DNA from: Firmicutes bacterium UBA3738
GTDB lineage: Bacteria > Bacillota > Clostridia > Peptostreptococcales > Anaerovoracaceae
NCBI GenBank assembly: GCA_002372505.1
Contig: DFGY01000084.1
Location: 1-10,659, forward strand
Direction of reading: 5' to 3'
DNA length: 10,659 nt
Positions 1 through 6,286 of this stretch are shown one piece after another (position 1 is the stretch's first letter; every line of letters starts with the position of its first letter). Under the pieces are notes generated by a model. It worked only from the letters and a program-made list of their open reading frames with translations. It was not told the DNA's origin and did no database searches. A program made the translations under genes and the position numbers.

Positions 1-717
1 GTTTACTTCTCCACGTCGCACTGCCTCAACTGTAAAGAATTTTAGCTCGGATACTCTGATTCCTGTGCTGCATATGGTCTCCATGATTAGCGCTGCTTTC
101 TTCTCTGCATTGCTTTTCTGCCCGCTTTTCTTCTTCGATTTACTATTCCATATAGCCTCGCCATCTCCCCTGCAATAGTTTATCATCCTCATGTACTCAT
201 TCTTTGTGAGCATTCTGCTTTCGTCGGCGAAGGTCTGCTGCTGGACTTTGTAGTTCCTAACTTTGATGTCTTCTTTGCCTATACTTTTCAGGAGTGCCCT
301 TACTCCCGCCAGCATGCTGTTTATTCCCGATGGGGAGTAACCGTTTTCTCGCATGTATTCTTTATATGCGATAACATCTTCTTTTGCTATTCTGCTAACG
401 CCCTTACTCATACTGTTAGTGTCTTTTTGATTATCTTCTGTGCTAGCATAGCTTCCTGCCATCTCAAGTTCATTCCCATAATCTTGTTCTTCGGTGCTCG
501 CACATATTTCTTTTTCCTTATACTTATCCGCTCTCTCTTGTTCGCTGGTGCCTTCTGTCCCGCCTCTTCTTTCCTTAACACAATAAAAAAGCAGGAACCT
601 TTCGGCATCGCGCATGTACTTCTCAATAGTTGCATCGGACTTTTCGCTTTCTCTTAGTTCCTGTTTCAGTGCTAAAAGCACTGCTGCTATTTCGCAGCTC
701 ATGTTTTCTTTTTTCAT
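1..717 (-). CDS. Tyrosine recombinase / phage-type integrase, C-terminal part outside window
   Basis: This frame stays open to the left edge and gives 239 residues; the C-terminal catalytic part (the later His/Arg and Tyr boxes) lies outside. Residues 212-225 read METICSTGIRVSEL, the box I signature of tyrosine recombinases, with R221 as the first catalytic arginine. Residues 30-47 and 107-148 (KYMRDAERFL; EDVIAYKEYM) resemble the helical core-binding domain, and 168-182 the usual linker into the catalytic domain. The family cuts and rejoins DNA at specific sites through a 3'-phosphotyrosine. The start at 717 has AAGGAG about 8 nt upstream and an in-frame stop at 745-747. Oddities: about 55 polar, charged residues (48-106) separate the core-binding helices, and a Lys/Ser-rich stretch (190-207) precedes box I. 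The similarity is to orphan XerC/D-like integrases of Clostridia as I remember them. Confident of the family, not of its element or target. Confidence 0.85.
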   Translation of the reverse strand, partial: MKKENMSCEIAAVLLALKQELRESEKSDATIEKYMRDAERFLLFYCVKERRGGTEGTSEQERADKYKEKEICASTEEQDYGNELEMAGSYASTEDNQKDTNSMSKGVSRIAKEDVIAYKEYMRENGYSPSGINSMLAGVRALLKSIGKEDIKVRNYKVQQQTFADESRMLTKNEYMRMINYCRGDGEAIWNSKSKKKSGQKSNAEKKAALIMETICSTGIRVSELKFFTVEAVRRGEVN

Positions 718-814
718 TTTTCCTCTCCTTGGCTTTCGATTTAACTATTTCCCCAGTAGTATTCTCTTCCTGCAGATTACTTTTGTCAAGAAAAGTGTTT
801 TCAATTTCTCCGGC

Positions 815-840
815 GATTATAGGAAATGATTATAGGAAAG
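815..840. repeat. 13-bp tandem direct repeat upstream of integrase
   Basis: Two adjacent copies, 815-827 and 828-840, match at 12 of 13 positions (GATTATAGGAAAT then GATTATAGGAAAG). Read on the minus strand, each copy contains TATAAT, a perfect -10 hexamer, about 100 nt upstream of the integrase start. I found no good -35 at the right distance from either one. The repeat could instead be a binding site for the recombinase or for a repressor of its gene. Confidence 0.6.
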
Positions 841-875
841 GGACCCGCTTTGTGTACTAAACACAGAGGGGCCCA
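839..875. other. Imperfect GC-rich hairpin near the integrase
   Basis: The arms around TTTGTGT and ACACAGA surround a short loop near 855-859. The outer parts GGGACCC (839-845) and GGGGCCC (869-875) pair imperfectly, with mismatches and a bulge. On the minus strand the stem is followed only by TTT, so it would be a weak terminator. A recombination site or protein-binding dyad is equally possible. The structure was judged by eye, without folding energy. Confidence 0.35.
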
Positions 876-983
876 TGTATAAAAATATAGGGGGGTAAAC
901 GATTTTGGTTAAACGCACTTTCTTACCGAGTGATTGTAACAGTGTGTTAATAACGCATTACCAACACGGTGAATTTTCCAAAC

Positions 984-1008
984 AAAAAAAGGGTTCAAAT
1001 AATGACCC
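984..1008 (-). terminator. Intrinsic terminator reading leftwards, probable end of the rluB transcript
   Basis: On the minus strand GGGTCA and TGAACCC form a six-pair stem with one bulged A around the loop TTATT. Seven consecutive T follow (984-990), then GTTT. This is the normal shape of a Rho-independent terminator. It is about 300 nt beyond the rluB stop, with the inverted-repeat-bounded segment in between, so that segment would be transcribed as part of the 3' untranslated region. Confidence 0.6.
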
Positions 1009-1018
1009 CCCTCATTCG

Positions 1019-1286
1019 GGGACAGGTTTTGCGTTCCGCCCTATTGTTTACAGTGGCGTCATTACGGGAATACTCGCTTAATTATTCGTTCTTTTCTACA
1101 CTTCTATTTTCCAAGACCATTGTAGAACAAATTTCAACGATTAATGCGATTAGAATGTTTCGCAACAGTCTTTGTTATGAACGGATAAGCAGAATCATTG
1201 AAATAATTTCTACATTCTGTTTGAATTCTATGAATGTAGAATTTTAGCAGGCAATAATCAAAAAAGTGAAACGCAAAACCTGTCCC
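1019..1286. mobile_element. REP/MITE-like element with 17-bp terminal inverted repeats
   Basis: The left end GGGACAGGTTTTGCGTT (1019-1035) and the right end AACGCAAAACCTGTCCC (1270-1286) are perfect reverse complements, bounding a segment of 268 bp. The inside is AT-rich, has no plausible transposase on either strand, and includes a hairpin. The flanks show no clear target-site duplication. GGGGACAGG-type motifs recall inverted repeats I associate with REP sequences mobilised by IS200-like TnpA-REP (RAYT) transposases; that comes from memory, not a search. The right end lies 21 nt past the rluB stop. The alternative is a long-range stem in the rluB 3' region with no history of movement. Confidence 0.55.
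1208..1241. repeat. 10-bp inverted repeat inside the small element
   Basis: TTCTACATTC (1208-1217) and GAATGTAGAA (1232-1241) are perfect reverse complements around a 14-nt loop containing GAATTC. It is near the right end of the repeat-bounded segment. No T run follows on either strand, so I do not call it a terminator. Confidence 0.6.
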
Positions 1287-1296
1287 TGTGAAACGC
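1266..1296. repeat. 9-bp direct repeat overlapping the element's right end
   Basis: GTGAAACGC occurs at 1266-1274 and again at 1288-1296, a 22-nt period, with the right inverted repeat of the small element between and overlapping the copies. It could be part of the element's end structure or a trace of insertion. Only these two copies are present here. Confidence 0.5.
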
Positions 1297-1307
1297 TTGG
1301 AACGGTC

Positions 1308-2012
1308 TTAGAGATTCTTGAGATAGTCGATTTCTTGTCTTGTGAGTTTGCGGTAGGTGCCTTCTTTCAGGCGGGCCAGCTGTATGTCCCCGATAGCGAT
1401 GCGGGTGAGTTCCTGGACGGGGCAGCCTACAGCCTTGAACATTTTGCGGACCTGGCGGTTCTTGCCTTCGTGAATGGTAATTGTGGCAATGGCTGACTTC
1501 TCCGTCTGTTTGACTATTGTGACCTTTGCCGGGGAAGTTACGAATCCGCCGATATCCACGCCCTTTCTGAGGGCGGCCATTCTCTTGCCGGAAAGGACTC
1601 CGGAAACCTTGGCCCGGTAGGTTTTCTCAACGTGATGCTTCGGGTGAGAAAGTTTGTTGGCAAGGTCTCCGTCATTGGTCATAATGAGAAGACCTGTGGT
1701 GTTGTAATCAAGTCTGCCAACGGGAAAAATACGCTCGGGAATATCCGAAACAAGATCCGCAACAGTTAGACGATCCTTGTCGTCGCTCATAGTCGTTACG
1801 AATCCTTTCGGCTTGTTGAGCGCAATGTATACTTTCTTTTCATCGGCACTTATGACTCTGCCGTTTACTTCCACCGTGTCGTCCGGGAGTACATCGTAGC
1901 CAAGCTCCTTCATAACCCGCCCATTAACCTTTACGTTTCCGTTAATGGTGAGTTCGTCAGCTTTTCTGCGAGACGCAATCCCCGACTGGGCAATAAATTT
2001 ATTCAGTCGCAT
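1308..2012 (-). CDS. rluB: 23S rRNA pseudouridine synthase, RluB/RsuA family
   Basis: This cytoplasmic enzyme isomerises a uridine of rRNA to pseudouridine; family members of this type modify 23S rRNA (U2605 in E. coli numbering) or 16S rRNA. Residues 1-60 form an S4 RNA-binding domain (RLNKFIAQSGIASRRKADEL). The catalytic motif GRLDYNTTGLL at 99-109 contains D102. The conserved late motifs are HEGKNRQVRKMF (181-192) and LTRIAIG (202-208). The length, 234 residues, is normal. RluB rather than RsuA is chosen from the neighbourhood, since rluB often follows scpA and scpB in Bacillota. Here copA stands between, ending 8 nt before this ATG. The start has no clear ribosome binding site, so translation may depend on ribosomes finishing copA. 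The exact target nucleotide cannot be read from the sequence. Confidence 0.93.
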   Translation of the reverse strand: MRLNKFIAQSGIASRRKADELTINGNVKVNGRVMKELGYDVLPDDTVEVNGRVISADEKKVYIALNKPKGFVTTMSDDKDRLTVADLVSDIPERIFPVGRLDYNTTGLLIMTNDGDLANKLSHPKHHVEKTYRAKVSGVLSGKRMAALRKGVDIGGFVTSPAKVTIVKQTEKSAIATITIHEGKNRQVRKMFKAVGCPVQELTRIAIGDIQLARLKEGTYRKLTRQEIDYLKNL

Positions 2013-2020
2013 CTTTATAC

Positions 2021-2230
2021 TTAAGCGATTTCAAGAACTATGTAATCTTTGGCTTCAACGGCTTCTTTCAGTACGTCGTCTGCTACATCAGCGCTGAGAG
2101 TTACAACTGCTCTGTCCTCTTCATGGCTTACATCGGCCGCGCTTACGCCTTCCAGAGCCTCCAGTGCTCCTTTAACTGTAGCTTCGCAGTGGGGGCACAT
2201 CATGCCTTCGATTTTCATTGTCTTTTCCAT
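2021..2230 (-). CDS. Possible internally initiated CopZ-like copper chaperone (in frame within copA)
   Basis: The last 69 codons of copA, from an internal ATG, would encode a free heavy-metal-associated domain of typical CopZ size. It begins MEKTMKIEGMMCPHC, with the two copper-binding cysteines at positions 12 and 15. The ATG is preceded by GAGGAG at 2240-2245 with a 9-nt spacer, a much better ribosome binding site than that of copA itself. CopZ proteins carry Cu(I) to CopA, so separate production of this domain makes sense. The purine-rich stretch also encodes the charged linker (Lys-Glu-Glu), so it may be a coincidence of codons. No transcript or protein evidence is available; this is a hypothesis. 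Confidence 0.4.
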   Translation of the reverse strand: MEKTMKIEGMMCPHCEATVKGALEALEGVSAADVSHEEDRAVVTLSADVADDVLKEAVEAKDYIVLEIA

Positions 2231-4609
2231 TTCGTCATTCTCCTCTTTTTTATTATTATCTATTTCTTTTTCAATGGTTTCGTTTATATCCTGCTCGCTT
2301 CTCCCCTTCCTTTTCTTATCCTTCGACGAGTCGTGGATGTCAAAGAAGTTGAGCCTGAGTGCGTTAGTCACAACGCAGAAGCTTGAAAGGCTCATTGCCG
2401 CGGCTCCGATCATTGGATTTAAGGTCCATCCGAATATGGGAATGAACACTCCCGCTGCAAGGGGTATACCTATTATATTATAAATGAATGCCCAGAACAA
2501 ATTCTGGTGAATATTTCTTAAGGTCTGTCGGCTAAGCCTTATTGCCGCAGGGGCATCCATAAGGCTGCTCTTCATGAGTACTACGTCGGCAGCATCAATG
2601 GCAACGTCCGTCCCTGCGCCGATGGCTATTCCCGTATCGGCACTGACTAAGGCGGGTGCGTCGTTAATTCCGTCACCTACCATGGCCACCTTCCCGCTCT
2701 TTGCTATGCGCTTTACCACATCCTGCTTGCCGCCGGGAAGTACCTGGGCCACTACTTCTTCTATTCCCGCCTGCCTGCTGATGGCCCGGGCGGTTACTTC
2801 GTTGTCCCCTGTGAGCATTACTGTGCGCACACCCATGGTCTCCAGCTGAGAAATGGCCTGGGGGCTGTCTTCCTTAATGACATCGGAGACTGCGATCATT
2901 CCAATATATTTATCATCTGCGGAGAAGTAAAGGCATGTCTTTCCCTTATCCGCCAGCACATTTGCCAGCTTCTCCACGCCGACCTCCATATTGGCGTGCC
3001 GTGAAATAAAGTCTGCATTGCCTCCGGCCAGCACCCTGCCTCTGAAGCTGGCCTCAATTCCGCTGCCGCTCTCCGCCTTAAAGTCCGTAATTTCAAGCTC
3101 GCTGCCCGTCATGCCGGCACCTTCCCCGTACCTGACAATTGAACGAGCAAGCGGATGCTCGCTTTTCTGCTCCAGACTGTAGGCTACCTGCATGAGCTCT
3201 TCCTTGGTAATGCCGTCGGCAGGAACTATATCCGTTACCTCCGGCTCGCCTCTGGTAATGGTTCCGGTTTTGTCCAGGACCACTGTCTCAACCTTCCCGG
3301 CCTCTTCAAGGGAAGTCGCCGTCTTAAAGAGCACGCCGTTTCTGGCGCCTACACCGCTGCCTACCATTATAGCCACAGGAGTGGCCAGCCCCAGAGCGCA
3401 TGGACAGCTAATTACGAGGACTGATATAGCCCTGGCCAAAGCGTAGCCGGCAGTCTGCCCTACCAGGAGCCAGACAAGGAGGGTTATCAAGGCTATGCCG
3501 ATTACAACGGGAACGAATATCCCGGACACCCTGTCTGCCACCTTTGCAATGGGAGCCTTTTCCGAGCTGGCGTCGCTGACCATTCTGATAATCTGGGAAA
3601 GGCTTGTGTCCTGGCCAACCTTCGTCGCCCGGCATTTAAGATATCCGGACTGATTGGTGGTGCCGGAATAGACCTCGTCTCCCATGGCCTTGCTGACGGG
3701 AATGCTCTCACCTGTAAGGGCCGACTCGTCGATGGCGCTGGCACCTTCTATTACCAGGCCGTCAACGGGAATGCTAAAGCCGGGCTTTATTACGAAAATA
3801 TCCCCGACATTTATTTCGTCTATATTTACTTCCTCTTCTTCACCACCCTGACGGAGCACAATGGACGTCTTCGGCGCCAGCTTCATGAGGCTCTTTAAGG
3901 CGTCGGTAGTCTTGCCCTTTGACCTGGCCTCCAGAGTCTTTCCCACGGTAATGAGAGTGAGAATCATGGCCGCCGACTCGAAGTAGAATTCATGCATGTA
4001 CTTCATGGCCGCCTCGCTGCCGCCCGTCACCTGGGCCCCTGTCATTGCGAAAAGAATGTAAAGGCTCCACCCGAAGGATGCGGTGGCGCCAAGGGCTACC
4101 AGGGTATCCATATTAGGTGCACCGTGAATCAGGCTTTTAAACCCGCTGGTAAAGAACTTGCTGTTTATTATCATTATTATAATTGTCAGGAGCATCTGCA
4201 CTATGCCCATGGCAACGTGGTTTCCTTCGAAGAATGAGGGAACGGGCCAGCCGAACATGGTGTGACCCATGGAAAAATACATGAGCACCAAAAGAAAGCC
4301 TACCGACCATCCCAGTCTCCGGATAAGTCTAGGCGTCTCGTGATCCGCAAGAGCGTCGGCGTCTGAAGAGCTGCCTGCACCGCTTCCCACTTTTGATGTC
4401 TGCCCGGCTCCGCCTTTCAGGGAAGCTCCGTAGCCGGCGGCTTCAACGGCGCTGATTATTTCACCTGCCGAAGCGCTGCCCTTTACGTTCATGGAATTTG
4501 TAAGCAAATTCACCGAGCATTCATCAACGCCCGGCACCTTTGACACTGCTTTTTCAACCCGTGCAGAGCAAGCTGCACAGCTCATTCCTGTTACATCGAA
4601 TCTTTCCAT
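2021..4609 (-). CDS. copA: Copper-exporting P1B-type ATPase with N- and C-terminal metal-binding domains
   Basis: This membrane pump uses ATP to expel Cu(I). In order: an N-terminal heavy-metal-associated domain (residues 1-65, GMSCAAC with C11 and C14), a charged linker, paired membrane helices from about 100, the actuator motif TGES (299-302), the metal-site helix with CPC (402-404), the phosphorylation motif DKTGT with D446, the HP motif of the nucleotide domain (485-486), GDGIND (645-650), and the last membrane helices with YN (710-711) and MSLSS (739-743), the copper-type signature. A charged linker (756-793) leads to a second metal-binding domain (798-862, GMMCPHC with C805 and C808). 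Most family members carry such domains only at the N-terminus, so at 862 residues this one is extended. An in-frame TAA lies 12 nt upstream of the ATG, fixing the start; no ribosome binding site precedes it. It lies between scpB and rluB. Confidence 0.96.
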   Translation of the reverse strand: MERFDVTGMSCAACSARVEKAVSKVPGVDECSVNLLTNSMNVKGSASAGEIISAVEAAGYGASLKGGAGQTSKVGSGAGSSSDADALADHETPRLIRRLGWSVGFLLVLMYFSMGHTMFGWPVPSFFEGNHVAMGIVQMLLTIIIMIINSKFFTSGFKSLIHGAPNMDTLVALGATASFGWSLYILFAMTGAQVTGGSEAAMKYMHEFYFESAAMILTLITVGKTLEARSKGKTTDALKSLMKLAPKTSIVLRQGGEEEEVNIDEINVGDIFVIKPGFSIPVDGLVIEGASAIDESALTGESIPVSKAMGDEVYSGTTNQSGYLKCRATKVGQDTSLSQIIRMVSDASSEKAPIAKVADRVSGIFVPVVIGIALITLLVWLLVGQTAGYALARAISVLVISCPCALGLATPVAIMVGSGVGARNGVLFKTATSLEEAGKVETVVLDKTGTITRGEPEVTDIVPADGITKEELMQVAYSLEQKSEHPLARSIVRYGEGAGMTGSELEITDFKAESGSGIEASFRGRVLAGGNADFISRHANMEVGVEKLANVLADKGKTCLYFSADDKYIGMIAVSDVIKEDSPQAISQLETMGVRTVMLTGDNEVTARAISRQAGIEEVVAQVLPGGKQDVVKRIAKSGKVAMVGDGINDAPALVSADTGIAIGAGTDVAIDAADVVLMKSSLMDAPAAIRLSRQTLRNIHQNLFWAFIYNIIGIPLAAGVFIPIFGWTLNPMIGAAAMSLSSFCVVTNALRLNFFDIHDSSKDKKRKGRSEQDINETIEKEIDNNKKEENDEMEKTMKIEGMMCPHCEATVKGALEALEGVSAADVSHEEDRAVVTLSADVADDVLKEAVEAKDYIVLEIA
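2240..2245 (-). promoter_or_regulatory. Internal ribosome binding site within copA
   Basis: GAGGAG on the minus strand is 9 nt before an in-frame ATG (2228-2230). The spacing is close to that of accepted start sites elsewhere in this window: scpA has 8 nt and scpB 9 nt after the AGGAG core. It is the only basis for proposing a separately translated CopZ-like domain. Confidence 0.4.
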
Positions 4610-4626
4610 TTTGTATTTGCTTTATA

Positions 4627-4652
4627 ATACACACTTACTATGCGCTGTGTAT
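4627..4652. promoter_or_regulatory. Inverted repeat just upstream of copA, overlapping a possible -10
   Basis: ATACACA (4627-4633) and TGTGTAT (4646-4652) are perfect 7-bp arms around 12 nt. On the minus strand the dyad overlaps TATTAT, a fair -10 hexamer 14 nt before the copA ATG, although no convincing -35 matches it. It may be an operator of the copA promoter. If that hexamer is used, the mRNA would have a leader of only a few nucleotides, which would fit the missing ribosome binding site. Confidence 0.35.
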
Positions 4653-4730
4653 GGACATAACCTTGTATCCCAGGCTCTCGACAGCTCCTCTCAGCATCCT
4701 TCATATAAGTTAGTGCAGGCTTACTACAAA

Positions 4731-4759
4731 TACAGTATACCCCTTTTTGGGCTACTGTA
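4731..4759. promoter_or_regulatory. CsoR-like operator or weak terminator between scpB and copA
   Basis: The plus strand shows nested dyads: outer arms TACAGTA (4731-4737) and TACTGTA (4753-4759) are perfect, and inner TACCCC (4738-4743) and GGGCTA (4749-4754) pair around TTTTT. Operators of the copper sensor CsoR have this G/C-block form, roughly TACCC, a short spacer, GGGTA, and often precede copper-efflux genes. On the minus strand TATACT, a fair -10, is inside the dyad. The alternative is a terminator for scpAB: it begins 17 nt after the scpB stop, but only TTT follows the stem. It could serve both roles. No csoR gene lies in the window. Confidence 0.5.
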
Positions 4760-4776
4760 CCATCTTTTCGCAAAAA

Positions 4777-5469
4777 TTATTCAGGCTGCTCAGCATCGCC
4801 GCCGGCTTCCGCTCCTTCCTCACCGGGATCGGGCTGCACTTCTTCCGGCGCAGTGGCCTCGCCATCAGTCTTCTCTTCGCTGCCGATTTCCTCCAGAGAA
4901 ATCTGATTGGCCATGATAGCGTCTTCGTATTCCTCCGGCACCTCAATTAAGCTCTCGATATCTTCAATATCCGGCAGCTCTTTAAGAGTTGAGAATCCGA
5001 AGTATTTTAGGAATGTGTCCGTGGTCCCGTAAAGAATGGGACGGCCGATTCCGTTTGATCTGCCCTTTTCCTCAACCAGCTCCTTGCGGGCCAGGCCTTC
5101 CAGTACACGGTCGCACTTAATGCCGCGCACCGCCTCGATTTCGCCGCGGGTAACAGGCTGCTTGTATGCAACTATAGCCAGCACCTCCAGGGCTGACTGA
5201 CTGAGTTTTCTCTTCCTTACGGGAGTGCACAGCCTCTCTATGTAAAGGGCGTTTTCGTCTGCAGTGACAAACTGAAAGCTCTTGTTTATTCTGCGAATGC
5301 GTATTCCCCGCCCTTCCTTTTCGTATTCTTCTTTAAGCTCCTCAAGGTAGGCGATTGCCTCCTTCTCGCTTATGTTCAGCACATCTCCGGCTGTACGGGC
5401 ATCCAAGGGTTCACCCCATGTGAACATCATTGCCTCAAATGCACCTTTTATGGATTTGGCTGTGGTCAT
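4777..5469 (-). CDS. scpB: Segregation and condensation protein B
   Basis: ScpB dimerises through paired winged-helix domains and binds the central part of ScpA, helping load and regulate the SMC complex that compacts and separates sister chromosomes in the cytoplasm. Residues 5-80 form the first winged helix (IKGAFEAMMFTWGEPL), and the second contains the hallmark SQSALEVLAIVAYKQPVTRG (90-109) and GRPILYGTTDTFLKYFG (142-158). After residue 180 comes an acidic Glu/Gly/Ala-rich tail of about 50 residues, typically variable in this family. An AGGAG (5479-5483) is 9 nt before the ATG, and the scpA stop is 20 nt upstream, so the two genes are cotranscribed. Length is near the normal 190-240. Confidence 0.95.
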   Translation of the reverse strand: MTTAKSIKGAFEAMMFTWGEPLDARTAGDVLNISEKEAIAYLEELKEEYEKEGRGIRIRRINKSFQFVTADENALYIERLCTPVRKRKLSQSALEVLAIVAYKQPVTRGEIEAVRGIKCDRVLEGLARKELVEEKGRSNGIGRPILYGTTDTFLKYFGFSTLKELPDIEDIESLIEVPEEYEDAIMANQISLEEIGSEEKTDGEATAPEEVQPDPGEEGAEAGGDAEQPE

Positions 5470-5489
5470 TTTCTACATCTCCTGTTTAT

Positions 5490-6275
5490 TTATTCGCCGC
5501 CTTCTGCCGGCTCAGATTCAGCTACAATTTTTTCGTTTATATGCTCTGTGGCACCGACGATTATTTCGCCGTAAATTCTCTTCTGCTCTGCAGTGAGCTT
5601 TGTCTGCTTTATCATTTCCAGCATGGAAGAGAATGATAGGGCAATGTCATACCTGTCGGTTTTATCCTGTACGATCTCGCTAAAGGGCACCTTCTTGTGA
5701 GGGTCTGCCTTGAAGAGATCCTGTATAAACTGCATTCTGTGCTCCGCGCTGATTTTCTGTCTTTCAATTCTTTCGTAACGCTGCTTTATTTCTTCAATTT
5801 TTTTCTTACGAGCGAGGAAAAGATTGAAAGCGTTTACAAACTGGTCGATGTCCAGCTTGAGGTATTCATCCGGAGACTCAGTGTATTCGGAAATGTCTTC
5901 CTGAGGTTTCTCATAAATGCGGAAGTTTGCGATTTCCCCTTCTCTGAGAATCTCCGATGCGATTTTAAATTTCTTATATTCCAGAATCCTTGCAACCAGG
6001 TTGGTCCTCGGGTCTTCAGCCTCCGGGTTCGCCTCCGGGTCGGTGCTCCTGGGCAGGAGCATTTTGGATTTAATGTCTATGAGTTCTGCTGCAAGCACCA
6101 TAAACTCGGAAGAAACTGCAACGTTCATTTGCTGCATTTCCTCCAGATAGCTAATGTATTGAGATGTTATTTCAGAAACCTTGATGTCGTATATGCTCAT
6201 GCGGGCGCTCTCTATGAGATACACCAGCAGGTCGAAGGGCCCTTCAAAGACATCAAGTCTGACTTTATAACCCAT
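5490..6275 (-). CDS. scpA: Segregation and condensation protein A (kleisin)
   Basis: ScpA is the kleisin that bridges the SMC dimer heads and, with ScpB, forms the bacterial condensin. The N-terminal helical part that contacts the SMC neck includes FEGPFDLLVYLI (10-21) and EFMVLAAELIDIKSKMLLP (57-75). The middle (about 95-165) carries the ScpB-binding stretch, and the C-terminal winged helix (about 190-245) includes VPFSEIV and GEIIVGATEHINEKI, which binds the SMC cap. At 261 residues the length is normal. The stop codon of the preceding gene is part of this gene's ribosome binding site (TAGGAG, SD core 6284-6288, 8 nt before the ATG), so translation is likely coupled to the transglutaminase-like gene. 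Confidence 0.95.
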   Translation of the reverse strand: MGYKVRLDVFEGPFDLLVYLIESARMSIYDIKVSEITSQYISYLEEMQQMNVAVSSEFMVLAAELIDIKSKMLLPRSTDPEANPEAEDPRTNLVARILEYKKFKIASEILREGEIANFRIYEKPQEDISEYTESPDEYLKLDIDQFVNAFNLFLARKKKIEEIKQRYERIERQKISAEHRMQFIQDLFKADPHKKVPFSEIVQDKTDRYDIALSFSSMLEMIKQTKLTAEQKRIYGEIIVGATEHINEKIVAESEPAEGGE

Positions 6276-6286
6276 GCTTTCTTCTC

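Larger units (their letters stand above)
718..1307. other. Gene-free stretch between integrase and rluB
   Basis: I see no convincing gene in these 590 bases on either strand. They hold a 13-bp tandem repeat and an imperfect GC-rich hairpin close to the integrase, an intrinsic terminator reading leftwards, and a 268-bp segment bounded by inverted repeats. The composition is visibly more AT-rich than in the flanking housekeeping genes. A 92-codon open frame on the plus strand at 969-1247 crosses one end of the repeat-bounded segment and resembles nothing I know. Confidence 0.7.

Noticed and set aside
427..860. Several plus-strand open frames opposite and beside the integrase
   Set aside because: They are mostly antisense to the integrase frame, which has a family motif and a good start; the products are hydrophobic or polar with no signature.
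969..1247. 92-codon open frame on the plus strand
   Set aside because: It crosses the end of the repeat-bounded element, lacks a clear ribosome binding site and has no recognisable motif; AT-rich DNA gives such frames by chance.
718..1307. tRNA or other RNA gene serving as integration site
   Set aside because: No cloverleaf arms, TTC-type loop or CCA end could be found on either strand in the gene-free stretch.
4731..4759. Dyad considered as a definite scpAB terminator
   Set aside because: Only three T follow the stem on the minus strand, so termination would be weak; an operator role fits the copper gene downstream better.
4591..4773. 60-codon minus-strand frame covering the scpB-copA gap
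   Set aside because: It overlaps the start of copA in another frame, covers the operator-like dyads, and has no recognisable feature or good ribosome binding site.
2049..4916. Long plus-strand frames opposite copA
   Set aside because: They mirror the coding pattern of copA and scpB, whose motifs are unambiguous.
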